Of a DNA stretch of 64,000 nucleotides, positions 50,741 to 63,150 are shown piece after piece. A program made the position numbers and the translations under genes. The notes beneath the pieces were generated by a model. It was not told the DNA's origin and did no database searches. It was given only the letters and a program-made list of their open reading frames with translations. The stretch comes from Sphingomonas sp. PP-CE-3G-477 (lineage in GTDB: Bacteria > Pseudomonadota > Alphaproteobacteria > Sphingomonadales > Sphingomonadaceae): contig NZ_QAOF01000007.1 of the NCBI RefSeq assembly GCF_003050745.1, positions 123,432 to 187,431 on the forward strand. The letters are read 5' to 3'. How positions within the stretch are numbered: the stretch's first letter is position 1; each line of letters starts with the position of its first letter.

Positions 50741-52899
50741 AGCCACCCGAAGGCGCCATCGTTGCCCTGCTGGAAGGGCGTCACGACGATCCGTTCTCGC
50801 TGCTCGGCGTCCACAGCGGCCCGACCGGCGTGTTCGCCCGCGTCTGGCTGCCAGGCGCGGACACGGCAGAGGCGCATGCACTCGACGGCACCGCGCTCGG
50901 CACCCTCCCCCGCATCGACGATCGCGGCCTGTTCGAGGGTCCGATCGAGGGCACGCAACAGCCGGTAAAATACCATGCCGAGGCGGGCGACACGTCGTGG
51001 TGGGTCACCGACCCCTACAGCTTTGGCCCCGTGCTAGGCCCGATCGACGATCTGCTGATGGCGGAGGGAACGCACCGCCGCCTCCACGACAAGATGGGCG
51101 CGCACCTGATCGAGCACGAAGGCGCGCACGGCGTCCACTTCGCGCTCTGGGCCCCCAATGCGCAGCGCGTGTCCGTGGTCGGCGACTTCAACGACTGGGA
51201 CGGCCGCCGCCACGCGATGCGCAAGCGCGGCGACGTCGGCGTATGGGAGATCTTCATCCCCGACATCGCCGAATACCGCGCGTACAAGTTCGAGATCGTC
51301 GGCCCCGACGGCCAGCTACAACCGCTCAAGGCCGATCCGTTCGCGTTCGCGGCCGAACTCCGCCCGGCCAACGCCTCGATCACGCGGAAACTCGCGCACG
51401 ACTGGGCCGACACCGATCACCGCAAGCATTGGGCGTCGGTCGATCCGCGTCGCGTGCCGATCAGCATCTACGAAGTCCACGCGGGATCATGGGACCGCGA
51501 TGCCGACGGCTGGTTCCTGACCTGGGACGCGCTCGCCGATCGCCTGATCCCCTACGTGGTCGAGATGGGCTTCACGCACATCGAATTCCTGCCGATCAGC
51601 GAACACCCGTACGACCCGAGTTGGGGCTACCAGACCACCGGCCTCTACGCGCCATCCGCGCGCTTCGGCGACGTCGATGGCTTCGCGCGGTTCGTCGATG
51701 GCGCGCATCTCGCCGGGATCGGCGTGCTGCTCGACTGGGTCCCCGCGCATTTCCCGACCGACGCGTTCGGGCTGGCGAAGTTCGACGGCACCGCGCTGTA
51801 CGAACACGAGGATCCGCGGCTCGGCTTCCACCCCGACTGGAACACCGCGATCTACAATTTCGGGCGGCGCGAAGTCGCGTCGTTCCTCGTCAACAACGCG
51901 CTGTTCTGGGCCGAGCGCTATCACATCGACGGCCTGCGCGTGGATGCGGTCGCGTCGATGCTGTACCGCGACTACTCGCGCAAGAGCGGCGAATGGATCC
52001 CCAACGCAGACGGCGGCCGCGAGAATTGGGAAGCCGTCGCGTTCCTCCGCGACATGAACCGCGAGATCTACGGCCAGCACCCCGGCGTCTTCACGATCGC
52101 CGAGGAATCGACCTCGTGGCCGGGTGTTTCCGCGCCGGTGAGCGAGGACGGCAAGAGCGGCGGACTCGGGTTCGGGTTCAAGTGGAACATGGGCTTCATG
52201 CACGACACGCTCCAGTACATGGCGCGCGATCCGCTGCACCGGAAGCACCACCACGGCGAGATCAATTTCGGTCTCGTCTATGCGTTCAGCGAGAATTTCG
52301 TCCTGCCCCTGAGCCATGACGAGGTCGTCCACGGCAAGGGCTCGCTGCTGACCAAGATGCCCGGCGACGACTGGCAGCAATTCGCCAACCTGCGCGCCTA
52401 TTACGCGTTCATGTGGGGCTATCCGGGCAAGAAACTGCTCTTCATGGGCCAGGAGTTCGCGCAGCGTCGCGAATGGTCGGAAGCGCGCGCGCTCGACTGG
52501 GACCTGCGCAACGCGCGCAGCCACGAAGGCATCCGCAACCTGGTCCGCGACCTCAACACTGTCTACCGCGAGAAGCCGGCGTTGCACGCCCGCGACTGTG
52601 AGGCGGAAGGCTTCGAATGGCTGGTCGCCGACGACGCCGCCAATTCGGTGTTCGCGTGGTTGCGCAAGGCCCCCGGCGCGAAGCCGGTCGCGATCGTCGC
52701 CAACATGACGCCGATCGCCCGCGCGCCCTACCGCGTGCCGCTGCCGCACGACGGCCGCTGGTGCGAGATCATCAACAGCGACGCGCACGATTATTGGGGC
52801 AGCGGCCTCGGCAATCTCGGTGGCGTTGTCGCGAAGGACGGCGCGGCTTGGGTCACGCTGCCCCCGCTCGCGACGATCATGCTCGAATACGAAGGCTGA
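50737..52899 (+). CDS. glgB: 1,4-alpha-glucan branching enzyme
   Basis: Introduces alpha-1,6 branches. 720 residues from GTG 50737. N1 and CBM48 domains (about 1-210) with WAPNAQRVSVVGDFNDWDGRRH, then the GH13 barrel: HPYDPSWGYQTTGLYAP, catalytic nucleophile Asp in DGLRVDAVASMLYRDYSR, acid Glu in TIAEESTSWP, and LSHDEVVHGKGSL. The C-terminal beta domain ends at EYEG. Coupled to glgP by overlap; glgC follows after 86 bp. Confidence 0.97.
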   Translation: MKPPEGAIVALLEGRHDDPFSLLGVHSGPTGVFARVWLPGADTAEAHALDGTALGTLPRIDDRGLFEGPIEGTQQPVKYHAEAGDTSWWVTDPYSFGPVLGPIDDLLMAEGTHRRLHDKMGAHLIEHEGAHGVHFALWAPNAQRVSVVGDFNDWDGRRHAMRKRGDVGVWEIFIPDIAEYRAYKFEIVGPDGQLQPLKADPFAFAAELRPANASITRKLAHDWADTDHRKHWASVDPRRVPISIYEVHAGSWDRDADGWFLTWDALADRLIPYVVEMGFTHIEFLPISEHPYDPSWGYQTTGLYAPSARFGDVDGFARFVDGAHLAGIGVLLDWVPAHFPTDAFGLAKFDGTALYEHEDPRLGFHPDWNTAIYNFGRREVASFLVNNALFWAERYHIDGLRVDAVASMLYRDYSRKSGEWIPNADGGRENWEAVAFLRDMNREIYGQHPGVFTIAEESTSWPGVSAPVSEDGKSGGLGFGFKWNMGFMHDTLQYMARDPLHRKHHHGEINFGLVYAFSENFVLPLSHDEVVHGKGSLLTKMPGDDWQQFANLRAYYAFMWGYPGKKLLFMGQEFAQRREWSEARALDWDLRNARSHEGIRNLVRDLNTVYREKPALHARDCEAEGFEWLVADDAANSVFAWLRKAPGAKPVAIVANMTPIARAPYRVPLPHDGRWCEIINSDAHDYWGSGLGNLGGVVAKDGAAWVTLPPLATIMLEYEG

Positions 52900-52985
52900 T
52901 CGAGTTCGAAGACCGATCCGGCGCAACGACGGAACAAGCCCGGGGTAACAGGGCGTTATACAACCGAATTTAGGGAGAGACTGAC

Positions 52986-54248
52986 ATGGTGGAACGGCGG
53001 GGACAGCCATTGGCGCGCGACGCGATGGCGTATGTGCTGGCCGGCGGCCGCGGCAGTCGCCTGATGGAGCTGACCGATACGCGCGCGAAACCCGCAGTGT
53101 ATTTCGGCGGCAAGGCCCGCATCATCGACTTCGCGCTGTCCAACGCGATCAACTCGGGCATCCGCCGGATCGGCGTCGCGACGCAGTACAAGGCGCATTC
53201 GCTGATCCGCCATCTCCAGAGCGGCTGGAATTTCCTGCGCTCGGAACGGAACGAGAGCTTCGACATCCTGCCCGCGTCGCAGCGGATCAGCGAGTTCCAA
53301 TGGTACGAGGGGACCGCCGACGCCGTGTACCAGAACATCGACATCATCGAGAGCCACGCGCCCGAATACATGGTCATCCTGGCCGGCGACCACATCTACA
53401 AGATGGATTACGAGCTGATCCTGCAACAGCATTGCGAGACCGGCGCGGACGTCACCATCGCCTGCCTCGAAGTGCCGCGGATGGAAGCGGTCGGCTTCGG
53501 CGTGATGGCCGTGGACGAGCACGACAACGTCACCGCGTTCGTCGAGAAACCCGCCGATCCGCCCGCGATCCCCGGCAACCCGGACATCGCGCTGGCATCG
53601 ATGGGGATCTATGTCTTCCACACCAAGCTGCTGTTCGACGAACTGCGCCGCGATGCCGAGACGCCCGGTTCGTCGCGTGATTTTGGCAAGGACATCATCC
53701 CGTACCTCGTCAAGCACGGCAAGGCGGTCGCCCACCGCTTCTCCGACAGCTGCGTCCGCTCGGGCAGCGAAGTCGACGCCTATTGGCGCGACGTCGGCAC
53801 GGTGGATGCGTATTGGGAGGCGAACATCGACCTCACCGACGTCGTGCCCAAGCTCGACCTCTACGACCGCAGCTGGCCGCTCTGGACCTATTCCGAGGTC
53901 ACGCCACCCGCGAAGTTCGTCCACGCCGACGACGGCCGTCGCGGCGAGGCGGTATCGAGCCTCGTCTCGGGCGATTGCATCATCTCCGGCTCATCGATCC
54001 ACCGCAGCCTGATCTTCACCGGCACGCGAGCGCACAGCTACTCGATGCTGGATCAAGCGGTGATCCTCCCGCACTGCGTGATCGGCCGCGGCGCGCGGTT
54101 GTCGAAGGTGGTCGTCGATCGCGGCGTGGAGATTCCCGACGGCCTAGTGGTTGGAGAGGATGCGGAGCTCGACGCGCAACGCTTCCGCCGCACCGACAGT
54201 GGCGTGACGCTAGTGACCAAATCCATGATCGACCGGCTCACCGCGTGA
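52986..54248 (+). CDS. glgC: Glucose-1-phosphate adenylyltransferase
   Basis: Makes ADP-glucose from ATP and Glc1P, the committed step. 420 residues, ATG 52986 after AGGGAGAG. Nucleotide loop [14 protein letters not shown] near residues 18-31, [23 protein letters not shown] (regulatory/substrate Lys), the catalytic GDHIYKMDY Asp near 138, and a left-handed beta-helix C-terminus. ADP-glucose, not UDP-glucose, route confirmed with glgA next. Confidence 0.97.
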   Translation: MVERRGQPLARDAMAYVLAGGRGSRLMELTDTRAKPAVYFGGKARIIDFALSNAINSGIRRIGVATQYKAHSLIRHLQSGWNFLRSERNESFDILPASQRISEFQWYEGTADAVYQNIDIIESHAPEYMVILAGDHIYKMDYELILQQHCETGADVTIACLEVPRMEAVGFGVMAVDEHDNVTAFVEKPADPPAIPGNPDIALASMGIYVFHTKLLFDELRRDAETPGSSRDFGKDIIPYLVKHGKAVAHRFSDSCVRSGSEVDAYWRDVGTVDAYWEANIDLTDVVPKLDLYDRSWPLWTYSEVTPPAKFVHADDGRRGEAVSSLVSGDCIISGSSIHRSLIFTGTRAHSYSMLDQAVILPHCVIGRGARLSKVVVDRGVEIPDGLVVGEDAELDAQRFRRTDSGVTLVTKSMIDRLTA

Positions 54249-54260
54249 AGCGGCCTACTG

Positions 54261-54399
54261 CAAATCCTCCCCGGCACGGGGAGGGGGACCATGCATCGCA
54301 TGGTGGAGGGGGGCTTCCACAAGCGGTACGGTGGCGGCGAGCCACCTCCACCATTCGCCAGTGGCGAACGGTCCCCCTCCCCGTGCCGGGGAGGATTTG
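54261..54399. repeat. REP-like inverted repeat, family H-related, with 30-bp perfect arms; contains the glgA SD
   Basis: 54261-54290 is the exact reverse complement of 54370-54399 (30 of 30 bases): the left arm begins CAAATCCTCCCCGGCACGGG. The inner part is also palindromic (GGTGGAGG/CCTCCACC, TTCGCCAGTGGCGAA). The right arm ends at 54399 and the glgA ATG is 54400, so the ribosome binding site GGGGAGG (54388-54394) is inside the arm. Confidence 0.95.
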
Positions 54400-57461
<3,062 letters not shown>

Positions 57462-57479
57462 TCCGCAACGGCCGATAGC

Positions 57480-58316
57480 ATGACGACCAGACGCCGCCGC
57501 AGCGCGCTCTACATGCCCGCCTCGAACGCCCGCGCCATCGCCAAGGCGCGGACGCTCGCGTGCGACGTCGTCATCCTCGACCTGGAGGACGCCGTCGCCC
57601 CCGACGAAAAGGCCGCAGCACGGGACCGCGTGATCGAGGCGGTCCGCGAAGGCAACTTCGGCGAGCGCGAACTGGTGATCAGGGTCAACGGCCTCGACAC
57701 CCCCTGGTATGCCAACGACATCGCCGCGCTCCGCGCAAGCGGCGTCGACGCGGTGCTCGTCCCCAAGGTCTCGTCGGTCGCCGACCTGCTCACAGTCCGC
57801 GCATCGCTAGGCGAGGACGGCCCCCCGATCTGGGCAATGATCGAGACCTGCGCCGCGATCCTCGCTCTCCCCGCCCTCTCTGCAGCAGCAGCCGAAACGC
57901 GCCTCACCGCACTGGTCGCCGGCACCAACGATCTCGCCAAGGAGATGCGCTGCCGGCTCGGCGCCGATCGCATGCCACTGATCCCTGCTCTCACCGCAAC
58001 GATCATGGCCGCCCGCGCTGCCGGGATCGTCGCGCTGGACGGCGTCTGCAACGCCCTCGACGACCCGCCCCGCTTCACCGCCGAGTGCGCGCAAGGCGCT
58101 ATGCTGGGGTTCGACGGCAAGACGCTGATCCACCCGTCCCAGATTGATGCGGCTAACGCCGGTTTTGGCCCCAGCGAGGAGGAGTTGGCATGGGCGCGCA
58201 AGGTCGTGGCGGCGTTCGCGCAACCGGAGAATGCCGACAAGGGCGCCATCCGGTTAGACGGCCAGATGGTGGAACGTTTGCACCTTGCCGAGGCGGAAGC
58301 CATGCTCGCACGCTGA
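57480..58316 (+). CDS. CitE-like / HpcH-HpaI-family CoA-ester lyase
   Basis: 278 residues of the citrate lyase beta-like superfamily, which cleaves or hydrolyses acyl-CoA esters such as malyl-CoA or citramalyl-CoA. Motifs: RSALYMPASNARAIAKA, LEDAVAPDEK with metal-binding Glu/Asp, VRVNGLDTPW, IETCAAI (conserved Glu), and GKTLIHPSQI near the C-terminus. ATG 57480, 18 bp after pgm, so operon-positioned. Its role beside glycogen genes is not obvious; substrate undetermined. Confidence 0.9.
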   Translation: MTTRRRRSALYMPASNARAIAKARTLACDVVILDLEDAVAPDEKAAARDRVIEAVREGNFGERELVIRVNGLDTPWYANDIAALRASGVDAVLVPKVSSVADLLTVRASLGEDGPPIWAMIETCAAILALPALSAAAAETRLTALVAGTNDLAKEMRCRLGADRMPLIPALTATIMAARAAGIVALDGVCNALDDPPRFTAECAQGAMLGFDGKTLIHPSQIDAANAGFGPSEEELAWARKVVAAFAQPENADKGAIRLDGQMVERLHLAEAEAMLAR

Positions 58317-58346
58317 AGCGCTAAAAAGCACGTACCCAAATACCGT

Positions 58347-58430
58347 CCGTCATCCTGACGAAAGTCAGGATCCAGAACCATGAAGCGCACCACAAGTAAC
58401 TCTGGATCCTGACTTTCGTCAGGATGACAG
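58347..58430. repeat. REP-like inverted repeat, family F, copy 3
   Basis: CCGTCATCCTGACGAAAGTCAGGATCCAGA ... TCTGGATCCTGACTTTCGTCAGGATGACAG, very similar to the copies at 13429 and 34082. Convergent space between the lyase gene and the small stress-type gene. Confidence 0.92.
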
Positions 58431-58454
58431 ATGCGTCGATGACGCCCTCCGGCT

Positions 58455-58745
58455 TTACCCCGCGTTCTTCCGCCGGGTCTCCCAACCCTTCTTCGCAGCC
58501 GCAGACTTCGCCGCGGCGCTACGCCCAGCAGCCTGCTTACCGCCCTCCCGCGAAGACGCGTGCGTATCGGGCTTGCCGCGACCGGAGCCTGACAGATTGC
58601 CCCCGCCAGAATCCTTGTTCACCGCAGCCCAGGCCCGCGCCTCGGCTTCCTTCTCGGGAACGCCGCGCTCTTCATAGCCGTCCGCGATATGCGCTGCCTT
58701 GCGCTTCTGCTTATCGGTATATGCGCTCTTGTCGCCCTGTGGCAT
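58455..58745 (-). CDS. Small basic stress-type protein (often annotated plasmid stabilisation)
   Basis: 96 residues, highly charged and probably disordered. The first half (MPQGDKSAYTDKQKRKAAHIAD, RGVPEKEAEARAWAAVNKDSGG) matches a widespread proteobacterial family mostly labelled plasmid stabilisation protein without evidence; the second half ends in Ala/Lys repeats (AGRSAAAKSAAAKKGWETRR). ATG 58745 with GAGGAG upstream. An EcfG-type general stress promoter seems to precede it. A DNA- or stress-protective role is inference. Confidence 0.75.
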   Translation of the reverse strand: MPQGDKSAYTDKQKRKAAHIADGYEERGVPEKEAEARAWAAVNKDSGGGNLSGSGRGKPDTHASSREGGKQAAGRSAAAKSAAAKKGWETRRKNAG

Positions 58746-58771
58746 CGTCGCTCTCCTCGTCAGAGAGCGTC

Positions 58772-58795
58772 AACGCTCAGGTCGACGCCGCGTTC
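58772..58795 (-). promoter_or_regulatory. Possible EcfG (general stress sigma) promoter
   Basis: On the minus strand TGAAC, 16 bases, CGTTGAC, compared with the EcfG consensus GGAAC-N16/17-CGTT; one mismatch in the -35. Located 27 bp before the small stress-type gene. Confidence 0.35.
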
Positions 58796-58810
58796 AGAAC
58801 GAAGGGGCGT

Positions 58811-59392
58811 TCACCGACCAATCCAGTCCGCCACCTGCGTCGCGACTTGGTTCGCCGCCTGGTTGATCCCCGCCGCAGCCGAAGGCGCATCGATCGCCGA
58901 GACCGGCACGCGTGCTTCGAAGCGATGCTTCTCGACCGTCGTCTTGCCGACGCGGGTCAGCGACGCATCGAACGTCACGACCGCCTCGCGCGTCGTCGCA
59001 TCGAGACCGAACGACCGCAGCTCGCCACCGAGCAATCCGCCGGGATCGCCGACCGACTGCGCCGTCGACAGCACCACCAGCCCGGTGCGCGCCGCAACCG
59101 TATCCGACACTAGCCGCGAGAACAGCCGCGCCGGGGGCTCGGCCCACTGCGCGTCGGTCACGTACGCGATCGAGGTCGGCGTCGCCTGCACCGGCACGCG
59201 CGCGGTCGCGAGCGACTGCGGCACGACCGGGACCTGGATCGTGATCGACTTCGCGGTCGCCGAATCCTGGTTCTGGCCGACCGGCACCGACGATGCACTC
59301 GTCAGCGTCAACAGCGTGGGGGGCGGTTTCGCGCCGAAGCTGATGCACCCGGCGAGTGGCAGCATCGCGATCAGGATGAGCGGTGTCTTCAT
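58811..59392 (-). CDS. ABC-type transport auxiliary lipoprotein (PqiC/LolA-like, Mla operon)
   Basis: 193 residues. MKTPLILIAMLPLAGCISFG is a lipoprotein signal (lipobox LAGC). The mature domain, with PPTLLTLTSASS, ARVPVQATPTSIAYVTDAQWAEPPARLFSRLVSDTVAA, matches ABC-type transport auxiliary component lipoproteins that replace MlaC-type partners. ATG 59392 has GAGG 7 bases upstream. Last gene of the mla-type operon, nine bases after mlaD. Confidence 0.88.
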   Translation of the reverse strand: MKTPLILIAMLPLAGCISFGAKPPPTLLTLTSASSVPVGQNQDSATAKSITIQVPVVPQSLATARVPVQATPTSIAYVTDAQWAEPPARLFSRLVSDTVAARTGLVVLSTAQSVGDPGGLLGGELRSFGLDATTREAVVTFDASLTRVGKTTVEKHRFEARVPVSAIDAPSAAAGINQAANQVATQVADWIGR

Positions 59393-59400
59393 GGCGTGCC

Positions 59401-60366
59401 TCACTTACCCTTGTAATCCGGGAGCTTCTGTTGCCCGATCAGCGAACTCGCACCCTGCTGGTCGACCTTCTCGGCGACCGACGACAGCGCCGCAGCGGTC
59501 GTGCGGAGGTCGCGGACCAGACGGTTGGCCTCGGGGATCGTCGTCTTGGAGAAGGCCTGCAACCCCGGCCGCGCGTCGCCGATCGCCGAATTCAGCGTTT
59601 CGGCGCTCTGCTGCGCGGAGACGATCGCCTTGTTCAGGTTCGCCATCGCCGGCTTCACGTCCTCGGACAGGACGCCGTTGGTGGTCTTGGCAAGCACGCC
59701 GAACTGCTGCGCGGCATCGCCAGCCTGCTGGATCGCAACCCGCGTCTGCGCAAGCGTCGCGGCGATCTCAGGCCCGCGATCGGCGAGCGCATCGGTCAGG
59801 CGGTTGGTGTTCTCGAGGATGCCCGCGATCGATGCCTGGTTCCGGTCGGTCAGCAAGCCGGTCAGGCGCTCGGTCAGCGTCGACAGACGCTCCAGCAGCT
59901 GCGGTGCGGAGTTCAGGATCGCGCCCAGGCCGCCGATCTTGGTGGGGATCACCGGCACGCCGTACGGGCATTCGGTCGGCGTCTTTATTTCAGGGCAACC
60001 AATCACCGGCGCGCCCTTGCGCGCGCCGTCGAGCGAGATCTGACTGACCCCCGTGAAGCCGACGCCCGAGATCGACGCGGTCGTGCCCTGCAGCACCGGC
60101 GTCTCGTCCTTGACGCTGATCCGGACGCGGACGAACTGGGGATCGTTCTTCCACAGCGAGATCGACTTCACCTGTCCCGACGGCACGCCCGAGAACACCA
60201 CGGCGGAGCCGGGCGCAAGTCCGTCAACCGACTGGCGAAAGAAGATGTCGTATGCCTTCTCTTCCTTGCCGCCGATCCGCGCGATCCACACGGTGAACAG
60301 CGCCAGCAGGGCCAGCAGGATCAGCACGACGGCGCCGACTAGGACGTGGTTCGAACGGGTTTCCAT
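59401..60366 (-). CDS. mlaD: MlaD-family lipid-transport substrate-binding protein
   Basis: 321 residues anchored by one N-terminal helix (HVLVGAVVLILLALLALFTVWI). The MCE/MlaD domain is at about residues 35-120 (DIFFRQSVDGLAPGSAVVFSGVPSGQVKSISL ... VGFTGVSQISLDG), followed by a long coiled-coil region to about 300. Forms periplasmic hexamers that bind phospholipids. ATG 60366 overlaps the ATPase stop. Confidence 0.93.
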   Translation of the reverse strand: METRSNHVLVGAVVLILLALLALFTVWIARIGGKEEKAYDIFFRQSVDGLAPGSAVVFSGVPSGQVKSISLWKNDPQFVRVRISVKDETPVLQGTTASISGVGFTGVSQISLDGARKGAPVIGCPEIKTPTECPYGVPVIPTKIGGLGAILNSAPQLLERLSTLTERLTGLLTDRNQASIAGILENTNRLTDALADRGPEIAATLAQTRVAIQQAGDAAQQFGVLAKTTNGVLSEDVKPAMANLNKAIVSAQQSAETLNSAIGDARPGLQAFSKTTIPEANRLVRDLRTTAAALSSVAEKVDQQGASSLIGQQKLPDYKGK

Positions 60367-61274
60367 CAGCGCGTCCTTGCTTCTTTCTCGGCGTATGTCG
60401 CGTCGGCGTCGTCCGGCGCGGACTGCTTGGACTGGACTTCGGTAGGATGTCGGGCTGCTTCTTCGTCGGCGCGCTCATGCGCCTCCTGAGTCGCGACCGC
60501 GGCACGGCCGCGTGGCCCCTTGAAATATTCTTCGATCCACGGGTGATCGAGCGCGATCAGTTCGTCGATCGTCCCGACCGCGATGACCTTCTTGTCGGCC
60601 AGCACCGCGACCCGGTCGCAGATCGCATACAGCGTATCGAGGTCGTGGGTGATCAGAAACACCGTCAGCCCCAGCGTCTTCTGCAACGACTGGATCAGGC
60701 CATCGAACGCGGCCGCACCGATCGGGTCGAGCCCGGCGGTCGGCTCGTCGAGGAACAGCAATTCGGGATCGAGCGCGAGCGCACGGGCAAGACCGGCGCG
60801 CTTCTTCATGCCACCCGACAGCTCGGCGGGAAACTTGTTCGCGGCGTCGGCGGGCAGGCCCGTCATCACCACCTTGTACGATGCGATTTCCGCGAGCAGC
60901 GCCGGCGACAGGTCCGGATAGAATTCGCGCAACGGCACTTCGACGTTCTCGGCCACCGTCAGCGTCGAGAACAGCGCACCACCCTGGAACAGCACGCCCC
61001 AGCGCTTGCGGATCTCGGTCGCCTCGGTTTCCTCGCGCCCGATATTGGGTTCGCCGAACACCGTGATCTCACCCGCGACCGGCGTTTGCAGCCCGATGAT
61101 CGAGCGCATCAGCACCGACTTGCCGGTACCCGACCCGCCGACCACGCCGAGGATCTCGCCGCGCCGCACGTCGAGGTCGAGCCCCTCGTGCACCACCGAA
61201 TCGCCGAACGCGTTCTTCAGCCCCTTCACGGAGATGATGAAATCGTCGGTCTTGTTGTCCGTCTTGCGGGGCAT
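60366..61274 (-). CDS. mlaF: Phospholipid-transport ABC ATPase (MlaF)
   Basis: 302 residues from ATG 61274. Walker A GGSGTGKS near residues 45-52, Q-loop in LFQGGALFSTLTVAENV, signature LSGGMKKRAGLARAL near 150-163, Walker B LLFLDEPTAGLDPIGA near 170-185, H-loop ITHDLD. GGALFSTLTV is typical of Mla/Ttg2A ATPases. A C-terminal acidic tail of about 50 residues (AHERADEEAARHPTE) is extra. Overlaps both neighbours by 1-4 bases. Confidence 0.93.
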   Translation of the reverse strand: MPRKTDNKTDDFIISVKGLKNAFGDSVVHEGLDLDVRRGEILGVVGGSGTGKSVLMRSIIGLQTPVAGEITVFGEPNIGREETEATEIRKRWGVLFQGGALFSTLTVAENVEVPLREFYPDLSPALLAEIASYKVVMTGLPADAANKFPAELSGGMKKRAGLARALALDPELLFLDEPTAGLDPIGAAAFDGLIQSLQKTLGLTVFLITHDLDTLYAICDRVAVLADKKVIAVGTIDELIALDHPWIEEYFKGPRGRAAVATQEAHERADEEAARHPTEVQSKQSAPDDADATYAEKEARTR

Positions 61275-62383
61275 CAGTCCCAACCCAACCAGGTGAAGAA
61301 CACCGCGAAGAACGCGTCGAGCACGATCACCAGGAAGATCCCCTGGACGACCGCCGAGGTGGTGCGGAGCCCGACCTGCTCGGCGTCCGACTCGACCTGC
61401 ATCCCCTGGAAACAGCCCGCGATCGCGATGATCGCGCCGAACACCGGTGCCTTGATCAGCGAGATATAGAGATCGGTGATCGGCACGACTTCGCGGATGC
61501 GCGCGATGAACGTCACCGGCGGAATCCCGAGCTGGACCCAGCACAACAGCCCACCGCCGATGATCGCGATGATCGACGCATAGAAACCGAGCAGCGGCAT
61601 CATCACGATCGCGGCGAGCACGCGGGGCAGCACCAGCGCCTCCATCGGCGACACGCCGATCGTGCGCATCGCATCGATCTCTTCGGTGAGCTTCATCGTG
61701 CCCAACTGCGCCGCGAACGCCGAACCCGAGCGGCCGGCGACCATGATCGCGGTCATCAGCAGGCCGAGTTCGCGGATCGTCAGGCGACCGACGAGATTGA
61801 TCGTGAAGACCTCCGCGCCGAACTGCCGCAGCTGGACCGCACCCTGTTGCGCGATGACCATACCGATCAGGAAGCTCATCAGCCCGACGATGCCGAGCGC
61901 GGCGACGCCGACGACCTCGAACCGCTGGACCACGGCGTTGAACCGGAAGCGGCGCGGGTGGCGGATGACGCTGCCGAATGCGATCGTCGTCGCGCCGAGA
62001 AACCCGAGCAGGCCGAGCATCGTCTTGCCCGACAGCACGACCGCGTCGCCGATCTCGCCGACCACGCGGGAGACCGCGCCGACCTTCGCAGGCCTGGCGG
62101 CAACCGGCTGGTCGGAGGCGACGACCTGGTCGAACAACGCCTGGTCGTTCTCGTCGAGCCCATCGATCGTCGCATCGTTGCGCGCCGCGAACCGGTGAAC
62201 GACCCACGCGCCGATCGTGTCGATCCGGTCGACGCCGCTGAGGTCGACATGCTTCACCGAAGCCGCGTCGATCGCCTCGAGCCGATCGGGCAGATTGCCG
62301 ATCTTTGCGAGCGACAGATCGCCGGTAAAGCGAAGCGTGCCGGTATCGGCACCGTCCTGCTGGAAATCGGCCATCGCGCTCAT
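61274..62383 (-). CDS. mlaE: Phospholipid-transport permease MlaE with N-terminal STAS domain
   Basis: 369 residues from ATG 62383 (ATG 62374 is also in frame). Residues 1-100 form a STAS-like domain (LRFTGDLSLAKIGNLPDRLEA ... VKHVDLSGVDRIDTIGAWVV), the counterpart of stand-alone MlaB; then the MlaE permease domain with five helices, including FLIGMVIAQQGAVQLRQFGAE and MTAIMVAGRSGSAFAAQLGTMK. First gene of the operon mlaE-mlaF-mlaD-lipoprotein that maintains outer-membrane lipid asymmetry. Confidence 0.93.
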   Translation of the reverse strand: MSAMADFQQDGADTGTLRFTGDLSLAKIGNLPDRLEAIDAASVKHVDLSGVDRIDTIGAWVVHRFAARNDATIDGLDENDQALFDQVVASDQPVAARPAKVGAVSRVVGEIGDAVVLSGKTMLGLLGFLGATTIAFGSVIRHPRRFRFNAVVQRFEVVGVAALGIVGLMSFLIGMVIAQQGAVQLRQFGAEVFTINLVGRLTIRELGLLMTAIMVAGRSGSAFAAQLGTMKLTEEIDAMRTIGVSPMEALVLPRVLAAIVMMPLLGFYASIIAIIGGGLLCWVQLGIPPVTFIARIREVVPITDLYISLIKAPVFGAIIAIAGCFQGMQVESDAEQVGLRTTSAVVQGIFLVIVLDAFFAVFFTWLGWD

Positions 62384-62445
62384 CGGGGGCACCTTTGCGG
62401 CAAAGTGACTGGATCGGCAAGACGAATGCGGCGTAAGCGACGACG

Positions 62446-63150
62446 ATGATCGAAAAGCCTTCCGCCCCCCCGTCCGTCCGTCTCGCGATCTACGACATGG
62501 ACAAGACGATCACGCACGCGCCGACCTGGACGCCGTTCCTGCTCCACACCGCGAAGAAAGGCGGCGCACCGTGGCGACTGGCGCTCGTCCCGTTCGCCGG
62601 AGTCGCCGCACTCGGCTATGTCGGCAAGCTGATCAGCCGCGGCCGGCTCAAATACCTCATGCAGCGGATGATGCTCGGCAAGCGCATGACCCCCGCCGAA
62701 GAACGCCGAGCCGCCGAAGCCTTTGCCGACCGCGTCATGCGCGACGGCGTCTTCACCAGCGCCCGCGCCCAGATCGAGGCCGACCGCGCCGCCGGCTACC
62801 GGCTGGTCATGGCGACCGCATCGTACCGGTTCTACGTCGAGGCCATCGCGCGGCGACTGGGATTCGACGCGGTGATCGGCACCGAGAGCCTGCGCGACCG
62901 CGACGGCGTCCTGCTCGCCGGCATCGAAGGCGAGAATTGCTACGGCCCCGCCAAACTGCGGATGATCCAGACCTGGATGAAACGCGAAGGGATCGCGCGA
63001 GATACCGCGCACGTCCGCTTCTATTCCGACCATGTTTCGGACGCCCCGACCTTTGAATGGGCCGACGAATCCTTCGCGGTGAACGCGCATGGGCCGCTGC
63101 GGTTGTTGGCGAAGGCCAAGGGTTGGGCAATGCCGGATTGGGAGCGGTAG
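62446..63150 (+). CDS. HAD-IB family hydrolase (SerB/CicA-like)
   Basis: 234-residue phosphatase. Motif I YDMDKTIT near residues 16-23 (nucleophile Asp17, acid/base Asp19), motif II Ser/Thr in MATASYRFYVEAIA near 122-135, Lys/Asp motifs near 160 and SDHVSDAPTFEWADE near the end. The HAD-IB subgroup includes phosphoserine phosphatase-like enzymes and Caulobacter CicA. Substrate unknown. ATG 62446 is 62 bp from the divergent mlaE start. Confidence 0.88.
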   Translation: MIEKPSAPPSVRLAIYDMDKTITHAPTWTPFLLHTAKKGGAPWRLALVPFAGVAALGYVGKLISRGRLKYLMQRMMLGKRMTPAEERRAAEAFADRVMRDGVFTSARAQIEADRAAGYRLVMATASYRFYVEAIARRLGFDAVIGTESLRDRDGVLLAGIEGENCYGPAKLRMIQTWMKREGIARDTAHVRFYSDHVSDAPTFEWADESFAVNAHGPLRLLAKAKGWAMPDWER

